A DNA stretch of 64,000 bases from Marinobacterium jannaschii DSM 6295 (GTDB lineage: Bacteria; Pseudomonadota; Gammaproteobacteria; Pseudomonadales; Balneatricaceae): assembly GCF_000620085.1 (NCBI RefSeq), contig NZ_JHVJ01000003.1, positions 309,229 through 373,228 on the forward strand. The letters run 5' to 3'. Made by a program: the position numbers and the translations under genes. Every line of letters starts with the position of its first letter. The first letter of the stretch is position 1. The notes below the pieces were generated by a model. It worked only from the letters and a program-made list of their open reading frames with translations. It ran no database searches and was not told where the DNA came from. This document shows positions 18,575-27,584 of this stretch, in pieces.

Positions 18575-19237
18575 TTGTACAAGCTGCTTATTTTTGACTG
18601 GGATGGCACTATTATCGATTCGGCCGGGCGTATCGTTTCAAGTATGCAAAGCGCCGCACGGGACCTGGGGTTGCCTGAACTGACCGATGACGCGGTACGC
18701 AATATCATCGGACTGGGATTGCCAGAGGCGATCCGCATTCTGGTGCCCGGTATTGACGATGGAAGTCTTGAAAAGCTGCGCCAGCTTTATAGTAAGTACT
18801 ATATTACAGACGATCCTACGCCAGCTGAGCTATTTCCGGGCGTAAAGCATTCATTGGAGAGCCTGCATGCCAGGGGTTACCGTCTGGCCGTTGCTACAGG
18901 CAAGAGCCGTCGGGGGCTTGATCGGGTGTTCGCGGATACAGGGCTGGGCTGGTTGTTTGAGGCCTCGCGTTGCGCTGATGAAACCACCTCCAAGCCAGAT
19001 CCGCATATGTTACAGGAAATTTTACAGGAAACCGGTGTCAAAGCGTCTGACGCAGTGATGATCGGTGATACTGAATATGACCTGGACATGGGCGTTCGTG
19101 CCAGCATGGACGTGATAGGCGTCAGTTATGGTGTTCATCATCAGGATCGCCTGAAAGCATTCGATCCGGTGTTGATTGCACACAGATTTGTTGAACTGGA
19201 ACAATGGCTGGAGTGTCAGAGTTCAGTCGTTGAATAA
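18575..19237 (+). CDS. HAD-family phosphatase (phosphoglycolate-phosphatase-like)
   Basis: 220 residues. Start is TTG 18575 with AGGGGGAG about 8 nt upstream; no ATG fits before motif I. Motif I FDWDGTIIDSAG, motif II AVATGKSRRG, motif III lysine in TSKPDPHML, motif IV MIGDTEYDLDMG. In Pseudomonas relatives this gene follows rluC and precedes sppA; here sppA follows 15 nt later but rluC is missing. Substrate not assignable. Confidence 0.88.
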   Translation: MYKLLIFDWDGTIIDSAGRIVSSMQSAARDLGLPELTDDAVRNIIGLGLPEAIRILVPGIDDGSLEKLRQLYSKYYITDDPTPAELFPGVKHSLESLHARGYRLAVATGKSRRGLDRVFADTGLGWLFEASRCADETTSKPDPHMLQEILQETGVKASDAVMIGDTEYDLDMGVRASMDVIGVSYGVHHQDRLKAFDPVLIAHRFVELEQWLECQSSVVE

Positions 19238-19252
19238 AGGGGTAGAAGAACC

Positions 19253-20287
19253 GTGGCGGAAAATCATTGGAATGAACCTGAAACCAGCAGCAGCGAAAAA
19301 CCTGCAAATAAGGTTGAGGCAGCAGTTCTAGCCGCGAAGAGCGGTAGCGAGAGCGGCAAAGAGTGGAAACTGCTGGAAAAACTGCTGAGCGGGCTTTATA
19401 CCGAACAGCGTCGGTCACGCCGCTGGGGCATATTTTTTAAAGCCCTGACATTTGTTTACCTGTTTGCGTTGTTGGGGCTGTTCTGGAGCAGCAGCGAGCT
19501 TACGACCGATGCCAAGCCAGAGGCACATGTTGCAGTGGTTGAGATTCGTGGTGCTATTGCCGATAACCAGGATGCGAATGCAGACACGATTATCTGGGCA
19601 TTGCGCGATGCTTTCGAGGCCGATAGCTCTAAGGCAGTGCTTTTACGCATCAACAGTCCGGGGGGCAGCCCGGTACAGTCAGGTTATGTGTTTGACGAGG
19701 TGAAACGGCTCCGCGCGCTCTATCCTGACAAGAAAGTATATGCCGTTATCACAGATATCGGAGCCTCAGGTGCATACTATATCGCGGCTTCGGCCGATGA
19801 AATCTATGCAGATAAAGCCAGCCTGGTCGGTTCAATCGGTGTTGTAGCCGGAGGCTTTGGCTACGTCGACCTGATGAATAAACTGGGTGTGGAGCGGCGC
19901 CTGTATACTGCCGGCGAGCACAAAGCCTTTCTGGACCCGTTCAGTCCACCTAATAAGGATGAGTCTGTTTTGTGGCAACAGGTCCTTAATACTACGCATC
20001 AGCAGTTTATTGAGCAGGTTAAGATTGGCCGAGGTGATCGCCTGAAAGATGATCCGAAACTGTTCAGTGGTCTGGTCTGGACAGGGGAGCAGGCGGTGGA
20101 GCTTGGTCTGATTGATGGACTCGGTAGCTCTAGCTATGTTGCCAGAGAGCTGGTTGGGGTGGATGAACTGGTGTCTTATATGCCAAGCCCGAGCCCGTGG
20201 GAGCAGATTGCTGACGAGCTGGGCGTGAGCTTTGCCCGTACCATCAGTACTCAGCTTGGTCTGGGATCGACGCCCCAACTTCGGTAA
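19253..20287 (+). CDS. sppA: Signal peptide peptidase SppA (S49 family)
   Basis: 344 residues from GTG 19253. A cytoplasmic N-terminus of about 60 residues precedes one membrane helix (FFKALTFVYLFALLGLFW). The protease domain has INSPGGSPVQSGY, the catalytic Ser in TDIGASGAYYIAASADEIYA, and SLVGSIGV. It is the short, single-domain form of SppA (E. coli SppA is about 618). It degrades released signal peptides in the inner membrane. A strong terminator follows. Confidence 0.92.
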   Translation: MAENHWNEPETSSSEKPANKVEAAVLAAKSGSESGKEWKLLEKLLSGLYTEQRRSRRWGIFFKALTFVYLFALLGLFWSSSELTTDAKPEAHVAVVEIRGAIADNQDANADTIIWALRDAFEADSSKAVLLRINSPGGSPVQSGYVFDEVKRLRALYPDKKVYAVITDIGASGAYYIAASADEIYADKASLVGSIGVVAGGFGYVDLMNKLGVERRLYTAGEHKAFLDPFSPPNKDESVLWQQVLNTTHQQFIEQVKIGRGDRLKDDPKLFSGLVWTGEQAVELGLIDGLGSSSYVARELVGVDELVSYMPSPSPWEQIADELGVSFARTISTQLGLGSTPQLR

Positions 20288-20307
20288 TAACCTGATCTGA
20301 TATTATA

Positions 20308-20337
20308 AAGGGCAGCCCGGCGAGGCTGCCCTTTTTT
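20308..20337 (+). terminator. Rho-independent terminator of sppA
   Basis: AAGGGCAGCC, 6-nt loop, GGCTGCCCTT, then a T-run; 10-bp perfect stem 20 nt after the sppA stop. Confidence 0.92.
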
Positions 20338-20399
20338 GTGCTTCTTCGTGCCGGGGCTCCTCCAGGCTGCCTTGGCAGCTCTGAGAGATAGCCGATTAC

Positions 20400-20978
20400 T
20401 CAGATAGTGTTGATGCCTTCCTGTTCGAGCATTCGGATAAGCCGTATCAGGGGCAAACCAATCAGTGTGTTCGGGTCATCACCTTCCAGTCGCTCGAATA
20501 ATGCGATTCCCATACCCTCTGACTTAAAGCTGCCGGCACAGTTATAGGGCTGTTCAGCCTGAAGGTAGTTTTCGATCATTTGCTCAGAGAGTTCGCGAAA
20601 GTGAACATGGAAAGGCACGACTTCCGATTGAATGGAGTCCTTGGCGGCATTGTAGAGCGCCAGGCCGGTGAGGAATGTGACTTTACTGCCTGACGCCGCC
20701 TTAAGCTGGCCAACAGCTCTCTCATGGCTATGGGGTTTGCCCGTGATTTCACCGTCCAGTATGGCGACCTGGTCGGAACCGATAATCAGTGCATCAGGGT
20801 GCTGTACCGAGACCGCTTTGGCCTTGGATTCCGCAAGCCGCTTCACCAGCGCTTCAGCATGCTCTCCACTCAGAGGTGATTCGTCGATGTCAGGTGAGCT
20901 GCACTGGTAGGGAAGGCCGAGTTTATCCAGCAGTGTGCGGCGGAAGGGAGAGCTGGAAGCCAGTACGATATTGGTCAT
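20400..20978 (-). CDS. yceF: Maf-like m7GTP pyrophosphatase YceF
   Basis: 192 residues. Opens NIVLASSSPFRRTLLDKLG with the Maf SSSPxR loop; PDIDES; catalytic Asp in IIGSDQVAILDGEITGKP; GSFKSEGMGIALFERLEGDDPNTLIGLP. These blocks match the YceF (m7GTP) subgroup rather than the dTTP-type Maf. It hydrolyses modified nucleotides. Transcribed away from the yceD-rpmF-plsX operon. Confidence 0.92.
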   Translation of the reverse strand: MTNIVLASSSPFRRTLLDKLGLPYQCSSPDIDESPLSGEHAEALVKRLAESKAKAVSVQHPDALIIGSDQVAILDGEITGKPHSHERAVGQLKAASGSKVTFLTGLALYNAAKDSIQSEVVPFHVHFRELSEQMIENYLQAEQPYNCAGSFKSEGMGIALFERLEGDDPNTLIGLPLIRLIRMLEQEGINTI

Positions 20979-21390
20979 AAGGGTCTGATGATACTAGTTA
21001 TGTTGACACGCCTGATCGGAATAATCCCAGGGCGGGGCTGTATTAAGGCGTGTAAGCTGTTTTTTGCGAAGACTAAAGCAATATATCAGGCGCTGCCACC
21101 GCTTATGCTTGATTTAACAGCTATTGCAAAGGTATGGTGGCGCTCCCCAAGGATTTGTCCGCCCTGAGTGGTGCAGATTCAAGCCAATACAGCAGGATTT
21201 ACGGCAGCAGTAATCGGATTGCTGTGTAGTGAGTTCGGTCGTATTAAACTATGGGTACGGCCAGTTTTGGCTACAGTTGCTGTCCTGCTGTATGTATTGC
21301 AGACAGTTGTGAAAAATGATTGTTTTATGTTGGCTTAAAAGCCCATAAGGCTTTGACAGAAAGGGCTTTCGGCCCTAGAATTGCGCGCTT
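20979..21390. other. 412-bp gap between divergent yceF and yceD
   Basis: No gene found. Its right end holds the yceD promoter. The text ATATATCAGGC near 21080 repeats half of the palindrome found before fabD, which may be chance. Confidence 0.5.
21353..21381 (+). promoter_or_regulatory. yceD-rpmF promoter with hairpin in the spacer
   Basis: TTGACA (21353-21358), 17-bp spacer, TAGAAT (21376-21381). The spacer contains AGGGC-TTTCG-GCCCT (21362-21376). A start about 7 nt after the -10 puts the transcript end at about 21388, only about 3 nt before the yceD ATG. Confidence 0.8.
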
Positions 21391-21915
21391 ATGTCGTACG
21401 GACCATTACCGAAAAGAATTGACCCGCGAAAGCTTGCTGAGCGGGGCGTGCGGATAGAAGGGGACGCGTCCCTGGAAGAGCTGCCAAACTTCTCATCGAT
21501 GCTTTGCAATAACGATGGCAAGATTGTAGTAGATCTTCAGTTCGATCTTGACGAACAACGTATCCGCACCATTAAAGGCAGTGCCAAGGGTCATGTGTTT
21601 ATGACCTGTCAACGCTGTCTCGAGCCGGTCGAAGTCGCAGTAGAAGCTTCTTACAACCTTGCAACTGCATTCAGCGAAGAGCAGGCAAAGACTTTGCCTC
21701 GCGGTTACGATCCGCTGATTACTGCAGAGGAAGAAGTGGAATTGCTGGCAGTGGTGGAAGAGGAGCTTATCTTGAGCCTGCCTCTTGTGCCCGGTCATGC
21801 AGACTGCAGTATACAGACTTCATTCGGTGAACCCGAGACGGCGGAAAAAGACACCGATCAATCAAACCCATTCCGTGTATTGGCCCAATTAAAGGCCGAT
21901 AAGACGTCGAACTAG
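21391..21915 (+). CDS. yceD: YceD, large-subunit rRNA accumulation protein
   Basis: 174 residues of the DUF177 family: LPKRIDPRKLAERGV start, the conserved cysteine pair TCQRCLEPVEV near 72-80, and the acidic block ITAEEEVELLAVVEEELILSLPLVP. Needed for normal 23S rRNA levels in bacteria and plants. There is no ribosome-binding site and the promoter lies so close that the message is probably leaderless. rpmF follows after 13 nt. Confidence 0.93.
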   Translation: MSYGPLPKRIDPRKLAERGVRIEGDASLEELPNFSSMLCNNDGKIVVDLQFDLDEQRIRTIKGSAKGHVFMTCQRCLEPVEVAVEASYNLATAFSEEQAKTLPRGYDPLITAEEEVELLAVVEEELILSLPLVPGHADCSIQTSFGEPETAEKDTDQSNPFRVLAQLKADKTSN

Positions 21916-21928
21916 GAGCTAGTTAATC

Positions 21929-22111
21929 ATGGCAGTTCAGAAGAGCAAAAAGTCCCGTTCAAGACGCGATATGCGTCGTTCCCACGACGCTCTGGGCAAC
22001 CCAACTCTGTCCGTAGACACCACTACTGGTGAAACTCACCGTCGCCACCACGTTACTGCTGACGGTTTCTACCGTGGCAAACAGGTCGTTGAAGCGAAAG
22101 ACGCTGAATAA
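21929..22111 (+). CDS. rpmF: Ribosomal protein L32
   Basis: 60 residues, [22 protein letters not shown] start and the [15 protein letters not shown] block: a standard L32 of the form without zinc cysteines. Good ribosome site (AGGAGCTAG). Lies between yceD and plsX as in most gammaproteobacteria. Confidence 0.98.
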   Translation: MAVQKSKKSRSRRDMRRSHDALGNPTLSVDTTTGETHRRHHVTADGFYRGKQVVEAKDAE

Positions 22112-22113
22112 GC

Positions 22114-23130
22114 TTGTTGAATACCTATACCATTGCGGTTGACGCGATGGGCGGGGACTTCGGTCCCCGCGTTATAGTTCCTGCCTGTATCCGTGCGCTT
22201 AAACGCCACCCTCTTCTTTCTCTGCAGCTGGTAGGCTGTGAAGAAGATATTAAGCCTCATCTCCGACGTCTCAAATCTGAAATCCGTAACCGGATTGCGA
22301 TTATCCACACTGACTCTGTAATCGAAATGGATACCAAGCCCTCTGTCGCTCTGCGTCAGGGAAAGGGAAGTTCCATGTATCTCGCGTTGCAGCAGGTTGA
22401 GTCTGGCCAGGCCCGTGCCTGTATCAGTGCGGGGAATACCGGTGCGCTGATGGTTCTTGGGCGTTATATCCTGCGAACCGTTAAGGGTATTGATCGCCCG
22501 GCAATTATTACGGCTGTGCCTACAATGAATGGTCATGCCTATATGCTGGACCTGGGCGCCAACGTGGATTGTAGTGCCGAACACCTCCTGCAGTTTGCTG
22601 TTATGGGATCGGTGATGGCTCAGGCGGTTGATGGCCAGGCGTCTCCCACGATCGGCTTGCTCAATATCGGTCAGGAGGAGATTAAGGGGAATGAGCAGGT
22701 GAAGCTGGCGTCCCGGCTTATAGCCGAGCATGGCGCTCTGAACTATATCGGCTTTGTTGAGGGCGATGACCTCTTTGCGGGCGCCGCAGATGTTGTTGTC
22801 TGTGATGGCTTCGTGGGCAATATTGCTCTTAAAAGCAGTGAAGGCCTTGCCCGGCTGATCAGAAGCAAGGTGCGTAATAGCTTTCGGCGTGGAATTTACC
22901 GCCGTATACTGGGATTGCTCGCCCGGCCGGTGCTTTCTGAATTGCAGCGCCAGCTCGACCCTTCTCGTCATAATGGCGCCAGCCTGCTTGGCTTGCAGGG
23001 TATAGTGGTAAAAAGTCACGGTGGTGCTAATCGCAAGAGCTTTGGTTATGCGATTGATCAGGCAGTGGCTGAGATAGAAATGGATGTGCCGAGAGAAATA
23101 TGTCGCCATATTGGAGATCATCTGGCGTAA
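22114..23130 (+). CDS. plsX: PlsX, phosphate acyltransferase
   Basis: 338 residues from TTG 22114, 2 nt after the rpmF stop (a second TTG follows directly); no ATG precedes the conserved IAVDAMGGDFGP. Other family blocks: SAGNTGALMVLG, LDLGANVDCSAEHLLQFAVMG, GFVEGDDLF and VCDGFVGNIALKSSEG. Makes acyl-phosphate from acyl-ACP for phospholipid synthesis, at the membrane surface. fabH, next in E. coli, is absent here, as in Pseudomonas. Confidence 0.96.
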   Translation: MLNTYTIAVDAMGGDFGPRVIVPACIRALKRHPLLSLQLVGCEEDIKPHLRRLKSEIRNRIAIIHTDSVIEMDTKPSVALRQGKGSSMYLALQQVESGQARACISAGNTGALMVLGRYILRTVKGIDRPAIITAVPTMNGHAYMLDLGANVDCSAEHLLQFAVMGSVMAQAVDGQASPTIGLLNIGQEEIKGNEQVKLASRLIAEHGALNYIGFVEGDDLFAGAADVVVCDGFVGNIALKSSEGLARLIRSKVRNSFRRGIYRRILGLLARPVLSELQRQLDPSRHNGASLLGLQGIVVKSHGGANRKSFGYAIDQAVAEIEMDVPREICRHIGDHLA

Positions 23131-23185
23131 GCGTTATATGAGCGGTTTTAATTGATCGTGAATAATGTAAACTACGGCCCAATTC

Positions 23186-23201
23186 GCCTGATATATCAGG
23201 C
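23186..23201. promoter_or_regulatory. 16-bp perfect palindrome upstream of fabD
   Basis: GCCTGATATATCAGGC is its own reverse complement and ends 31 bp before the fabD ATG, in the 102-bp plsX-fabD gap. It could be an operator for a fatty-acid regulator or an RNA hairpin; no T-run follows. Confidence 0.5.
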
Positions 23202-23232
23202 ACCTGAATTAAATTGATCATTAGAGGAAGCC

Positions 23233-24165
23233 ATGTCGCAGTCTCTTGCATTTGTCTTTCCCGGACAGGGATCCCAGCAGGTAGGAATGCTTGCTGAACT
23301 GGCAGAGTCCCACCAGGTTATTAAGGATACCTTTGCTGAAGCATCCGCTGTGCTGGGTTACGACCTGTGGGCATTGGTACAGGATGGCCCTGCAGAAGAA
23401 CTGAACTCCACAGATAAGACCCAGCCTGCATTGCTAACAGCAGGCGTGGCATTGTGGCGTCTCTGGGGCGAGCAGGGTGGGGCGAAACCTGCGTTGGTCG
23501 CAGGTCATAGTCTGGGTGAGTACACGGCGCTGGTGTGTGCCGGTGCGCTCAGTTTCGCTGATGGCGTCAGACTGGTTAAGCTGCGCGGTGAATTTATGCA
23601 GCAGGCTGTCCCTGCAGGCAGTGGTGCTATGGCCGCCATTCTGGGACTGGGTGACGATCTGGTTGCTCAGGCATGTGAAGAGGCCGCCCAGGGAGATGTT
23701 GTTTCTCCGGTGAACTATAACTGTCCGGGACAGATTGTTATCGCAGGCGAAAAAGCTGCGGTAGAGCGTGCCATTGATAAGTGCAAAGAGGCAGGCGCAA
23801 AGCGTGCTGTTCCATTGCCTGTAAGCGTTCCTTCCCATTGCGCGCTGATGAAGCCGGCGGCAGAAAAGCTGGCTGCCGAGTTGGCTGCTATTGAAGTGAA
23901 GCAGCCTGAAATTCCGGTGGTACAGAATGTTTCAGCAGCTGTATCGGCATCTGTGGATGAATTGAAGGACAGTCTTCTGGCGCAGCTATATAGCCCGGTG
24001 CTATGGACAAACAGTATCCAGTCTATAGTTGAACAGGGTGTTGACACGACTATCGAGTGTGGGCCTGGAAAAGTATTGTCCGGGCTGAACAAGAAGGTCC
24101 ATAAGCCGCTTACTGTTGTGTCTATCGCTGATGCGGCCGGACTGGAAAAAGCACTGGCGCTGTAA
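23233..24165 (+). CDS. fabD: Malonyl-CoA:ACP transacylase FabD
   Basis: 310 residues. FVFPGQGSQQVGML at the N-terminus, the nucleophile elbow GHSLGEYTAL (Ser near 92), PVSVPSHCALM with the catalytic His near 201, and GPGKVLSGLNKK. Loads malonyl groups onto ACP. Ribosome site GAGGAAG. First of fabD-fabG, 21 nt apart. Confidence 0.97.
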   Translation: MSQSLAFVFPGQGSQQVGMLAELAESHQVIKDTFAEASAVLGYDLWALVQDGPAEELNSTDKTQPALLTAGVALWRLWGEQGGAKPALVAGHSLGEYTALVCAGALSFADGVRLVKLRGEFMQQAVPAGSGAMAAILGLGDDLVAQACEEAAQGDVVSPVNYNCPGQIVIAGEKAAVERAIDKCKEAGAKRAVPLPVSVPSHCALMKPAAEKLAAELAAIEVKQPEIPVVQNVSAAVSASVDELKDSLLAQLYSPVLWTNSIQSIVEQGVDTTIECGPGKVLSGLNKKVHKPLTVVSIADAAGLEKALAL

Positions 24166-24186
24166 TTCCGTAATGAGGGATATGAG

Positions 24187-24930
24187 ATGAGTATTGAAGG
24201 TAAGGTTGCACTTGTAACCGGAGCAACGCGAGGCATCGGTAAGGCTATCGCTGAAGATCTGGGGCGTCAGGGTGCAGTCGTAGTCGGCACCGCCACCAGT
24301 GATAAAGGTGCAGCAGCTATTTCTGAATATCTGCAGGCTGCAGGCATTAAAGGTACCGGTATGGTACTGAACGTTGCCGATTCTGAATCTGTGGATGCAG
24401 TGATCAAAGCCGTTCAGACTGATTTCGGCAACGTCGAAATCCTGGTGAACAACGCCGGTATTACCCGTGACAACATCCTTATGCGTATGAAGGATGATGA
24501 GTGGGGAGATGTTCTGAACACTAACCTGACCTCTGTCTACCGTCTGGTTAAAGGTTGCCTGCGTGGCATGACAAAAGCGCGCTGGGGCCGTATCATCAGC
24601 GTCAGCTCCGTTGTCGCATCAATGGGCAACGCCGGTCAGGCAAACTATGCTGCGGCAAAGTCAGGTATGGAAGGTTTTACACGTGCCCTAGCGCGTGAGG
24701 TTGGTTCCCGCAATATCACAGTTAACTGTGTAGCGCCTGGCTTTATTGATACCGATATGACCAGTGGTCTGGCGGAAGAGCATAAAGAGAATCTCAAGGC
24801 CCAGATTCCTATGAATCGTCTGGGTCAGCCTGAAGAAATCGCTGCAGTTGTTGGTTTTCTGGCCGGTCAGGGTGGCGCATATGTCACTGGTGAATCGATT
24901 CAGGTCAATGGCGGCATGTATATGGCGTAA
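24187..24930 (+). CDS. fabG: 3-oxoacyl-ACP reductase FabG
   Basis: 247 residues, standard length. NADPH-binding TGATRGIGKAIAE at 11-23, NNAGITRDN, catalytic Ser in ISVSSVVASMGN and Tyr/Lys in YAAAKSGMEGFT, and the C-terminal TGESIQVNGGMYM. Reduces beta-ketoacyl-ACP in fatty-acid elongation. Confidence 0.97.
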   Translation: MSIEGKVALVTGATRGIGKAIAEDLGRQGAVVVGTATSDKGAAAISEYLQAAGIKGTGMVLNVADSESVDAVIKAVQTDFGNVEILVNNAGITRDNILMRMKDDEWGDVLNTNLTSVYRLVKGCLRGMTKARWGRIISVSSVVASMGNAGQANYAAAKSGMEGFTRALAREVGSRNITVNCVAPGFIDTDMTSGLAEEHKENLKAQIPMNRLGQPEEIAAVVGFLAGQGGAYVTGESIQVNGGMYMA

Positions 24931-25013
24931 GCCATACACATCAGTAATTGTTTTTTTCGGCGAATTGTTGATAATGAGCCGTCAGGTTTGAGAGTAAAAA
25001 TAAGGCGGTGCCC

Positions 25014-25043
25014 TTGAACTAGGTATACCGCTTTTAATAAAAT
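25014..25043 (+). promoter_or_regulatory. Probable acpP promoter
   Basis: TTGAAC (25014-25019), 18-bp spacer, TAAAAT (25038-25043), leaving a leader of about 48 nt before acpP, which has its own strong supply in most bacteria. Confidence 0.55.
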
Positions 25044-25097
25044 CCACGCCTCGCATCTAAAAGGTGCGCTGGTGTTGATAAGAAGATAGGAAGAGTT

Positions 25098-25331
25098 ATG
25101 AGTAACATTGAAGAGCGCGTTAAGAAAATCATCGCTGAACAGCTGGGTGTTAAAGAAGAGGAAGTAACCAACGAAGCTTCTTTCGTTGAAGATCTGGGCG
25201 CTGACTCCCTGGACACTGTTGAGCTGGTGATGGCTCTGGAAGAAGAGTTCGAGACTGAGATCCCGGACGAAGAAGCTGAAAAAATCACTACTGTTCAGCT
25301 GGCTATCGATTACATCAACGCTAACCAGTAA
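25098..25331 (+). CDS. acpP: Acyl carrier protein
   Basis: 77 residues, very acidic. The phosphopantetheine attachment site is [18 protein letters not shown] with Ser near 37. Central carrier of fatty-acid synthesis. Followed by a terminator-like hairpin before fabF, so acpP is probably made in excess over fabF. Confidence 0.98.
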   Translation: MSNIEERVKKIIAEQLGVKEEEVTNEASFVEDLGADSLDTVELVMALEEEFETEIPDEEAEKITTVQLAIDYINANQ

Positions 25332-25357
25332 TCGCTACAGTCAAGAATACCCGAAAG

Positions 25358-25393
25358 GCCGCATCTATCTTGATAGTGCGGCTTTTCTTTTTT
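25358..25393 (+). terminator. Terminator/attenuator between acpP and fabF
   Basis: Two stacked stems: GCCGCA/TGCGGC enclosing CTATC/GATAG with a 2-nt loop, followed by TTTTCTTTTTT. It lies 20 bp before the fabF ATG and should end most acpP transcripts. Confidence 0.85.
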
Positions 25394-25412
25394 CTGCATA
25401 AGCAGGAGGAGC

Positions 25413-26654
25413 ATGATGTCACGCAGGCGGGTTGTTGTGACCGGTATGGGCATGGTTACCCCGGTCGGTAACAGCGTTGAAGAAACATGGAGCAATATCC
25501 TCTCAGGAACAAGTGGCATTGCGCCAATTGACCAGTTTGACACCACACAGTTTGCTACTCGCTTTTCGGCTTCGGTAAAAGGCTTTGATGTAAGCCCTTA
25601 TATGAGCCCGAAAGAGGCTCGTAAGATAGATCTCTTTATTCAATACGGGATGGCTGCGGCAACTCAGGCTATCGAGGATGCCGGTCTGGTAGTAACAGAA
25701 GACACAGCACCCAGAATCGGGTGTGCCGTGGGGTCTGGTATTGGCGGTCTTCCGATGATTGAAAAGAATGTCGAGCTGCTGAACACTAGTGGTCCTCGTC
25801 GTGTATCCCCGTTTTTTGTTCCGGGCAGCGTTGTTAATATGATTGCCGGGAATCTTGCTATACGTTTTGGCTTTCAGGGGCCAAATATCGCTATCACTAC
25901 AGCCTGTACTACAGGTACCCATAACATCGGGCAGGCAATGCGCATGATTCAGTATGGTGATGCTGATGTGATGATTGCCGGTGGAGCGGAGATGGCAACG
26001 ACACCGCTGGGCATTGCGGGATTCTCTGCTGCCAGGGCGTTGTCTACCCGAAATGATAACCCTGAGGCTGCAAGTCGCCCCTGGGACGAAGGTCGCGATG
26101 GCTTTGTACTGGGAGATGGTGCCGGTATCATGGTGCTGGAAGAGTACGAAAGAGCTAAGGCCAGAGGGGCGAAGATCTACGCTGAACTTGCTGGCTTTGG
26201 TATGAGCGATGATGCCTTTCATATAACTGCTCCGCCAGAAAATGGTGCCGGTGCTGCGTTATCGATGCGCAATGCGATCCGGGATGCTGAGATTGATCCC
26301 GAACAGGTGGGATATATCAATGCCCACGGTACCTCAACTCCGGCCGGAGACCTGGCGGAAACCAATGCCGTCAAAACGGTGTTTTCTGCGGTTGCCAGTG
26401 ACCTGGCGATCAGCTCGACCAAGTCCATGATCGGGCACTTGCTGGGAGCGGCAGGAGCGGTCGAAGCAATTTTCTCTGTGCTGGCGATCCGGGATCAGGT
26501 TGCACCGCCCACAATGAATCTTGACTCGCCGTCGGATGGGTGCGATCTCAATTACGTTCCACATGAGCCGCAGCAGATGGCAATCAACACAGCACTTTCC
26601 AATTCATTTGGCTTTGGCGGTACCAACGGTACGCTGCTGTTTAAGTCTGTTTGA
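25413..26654 (+). CDS. fabF: 3-oxoacyl-ACP synthase II FabF
   Basis: 413 residues (ATG 25413; a second ATG directly follows). Catalytic Cys in [13 protein letters not shown], His in [14 protein letters not shown] and His in [19 protein letters not shown], with the C-terminal [10 protein letters not shown] loop: the C-H-H triad of condensing enzymes. Elongates acyl-ACP with malonyl-ACP. GCAGGAGGAGC is a strong ribosome site. Confidence 0.97.
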   Translation: MMSRRRVVVTGMGMVTPVGNSVEETWSNILSGTSGIAPIDQFDTTQFATRFSASVKGFDVSPYMSPKEARKIDLFIQYGMAAATQAIEDAGLVVTEDTAPRIGCAVGSGIGGLPMIEKNVELLNTSGPRRVSPFFVPGSVVNMIAGNLAIRFGFQGPNIAITTACTTGTHNIGQAMRMIQYGDADVMIAGGAEMATTPLGIAGFSAARALSTRNDNPEAASRPWDEGRDGFVLGDGAGIMVLEEYERAKARGAKIYAELAGFGMSDDAFHITAPPENGAGAALSMRNAIRDAEIDPEQVGYINAHGTSTPAGDLAETNAVKTVFSAVASDLAISSTKSMIGHLLGAAGAVEAIFSVLAIRDQVAPPTMNLDSPSDGCDLNYVPHEPQQMAINTALSNSFGFGGTNGTLLFKSV

Positions 26655-26772
26655 ATAGCGTCCGGCGGCCAGCTGCCGGAACACTCTCTCAGTATAATAT
26701 TTCCATTTATTACAAAGGTTTGCCGTTATCGCGTCTGCCTTGTGTTAGGTGATGTATTCAGAGGAAGTTGGC

Positions 26773-27582
26773 ATGCAGTCAATCTGGGTTAACGGCAGAA
26801 AGTCAGAGCAGCTTGATGTCAGGGATCGGGGGCTGGCGTACGGTGACGGGCTTTTTGAAACCATCAAAGTTTCGGCTCATTCTCCCGTGTTCGCTGATCA
26901 GCACTTCCGGCGTATGACCGATGGTGCTATAGGACTTGGAATGGATCCCGGCGCCGTGCTGCAGCTTCGGCAAGAGGTAGAAACTATCTCACTGCCGGAG
27001 CAGGCGGTGATGAAGCTGATCCTGACGCGGGGTGTTGGTGGAAGAGGCTATAGTCACGCCGGTATCAGCAACACGACCCGCGTTATCATGATCAGCGAAA
27101 TGGCAGATTATGGCGATCGTGCCGAAGCAGGAGTGAAAGCGCGTTTCTGTAAGCTGGAGCTGGGACTGAATCCAGCCCTGGCCGGGATTAAGCACCTCAA
27201 CCGGATAGAACAGGTGCTTGCGAGAAATGAATGGCATGACCCTGAGATAGCCGAGGGGATTGTTTGCGATTGCGAGGGGTATCTGGCGGAAGGCACTATG
27301 AGCAATCTATTCTGGGTGCATCAGGGTGTGCTGCAGACGCCGCTGCTGGATCGATGCGGCGTCAGTGGTATTGTGCGGAACCGCCTGATTGATCTGGCGC
27401 GCGCTGCCGGGCTGGCTGTGGAGGAGGGGCGATATCGACCCGCCCAGCTAGACCAGGCCGAAGAGATTTTTTTCTGTAACAGCCTTATCGATATCTGGCC
27501 AGTCGTCGAGCTGGCTGGGCAAAAGTACCCTGTGGGTCAGGTCACCCTTGAGCTACAAAGGCTGTTGTCTAAGGAGATGTAA
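26773..27582 (+). CDS. pabC: Aminodeoxychorismate lyase PabC
   Basis: 269 residues from ATG 26773, with GAGGAAG upstream; ATG 26749 lacks a ribosome site. Fold-type IV PLP enzyme: RDRGLAYGDGLFETIKV, PLP lysine in GIKHLNRIEQVLARNEW, and EGTMSNLFWV. Releases pyruvate from aminodeoxychorismate to give p-aminobenzoate for folate. mltG starts 2 nt after its stop. Confidence 0.94.
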   Translation: MQSIWVNGRKSEQLDVRDRGLAYGDGLFETIKVSAHSPVFADQHFRRMTDGAIGLGMDPGAVLQLRQEVETISLPEQAVMKLILTRGVGGRGYSHAGISNTTRVIMISEMADYGDRAEAGVKARFCKLELGLNPALAGIKHLNRIEQVLARNEWHDPEIAEGIVCDCEGYLAEGTMSNLFWVHQGVLQTPLLDRCGVSGIVRNRLIDLARAAGLAVEEGRYRPAQLDQAEEIFFCNSLIDIWPVVELAGQKYPVGQVTLELQRLLSKEM

Positions 27583-27584
27583 GC

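Noticed and set aside
22069..23121. 350-codon open frame opposite plsX
   Set aside because: It is an antisense shadow: no ribosome site, low-complexity protein text, and plsX is certain on the other strand.
25503..26222. 239-codon frame opposite fabF
   Set aside because: Antisense of a well-conserved gene, no family resemblance.
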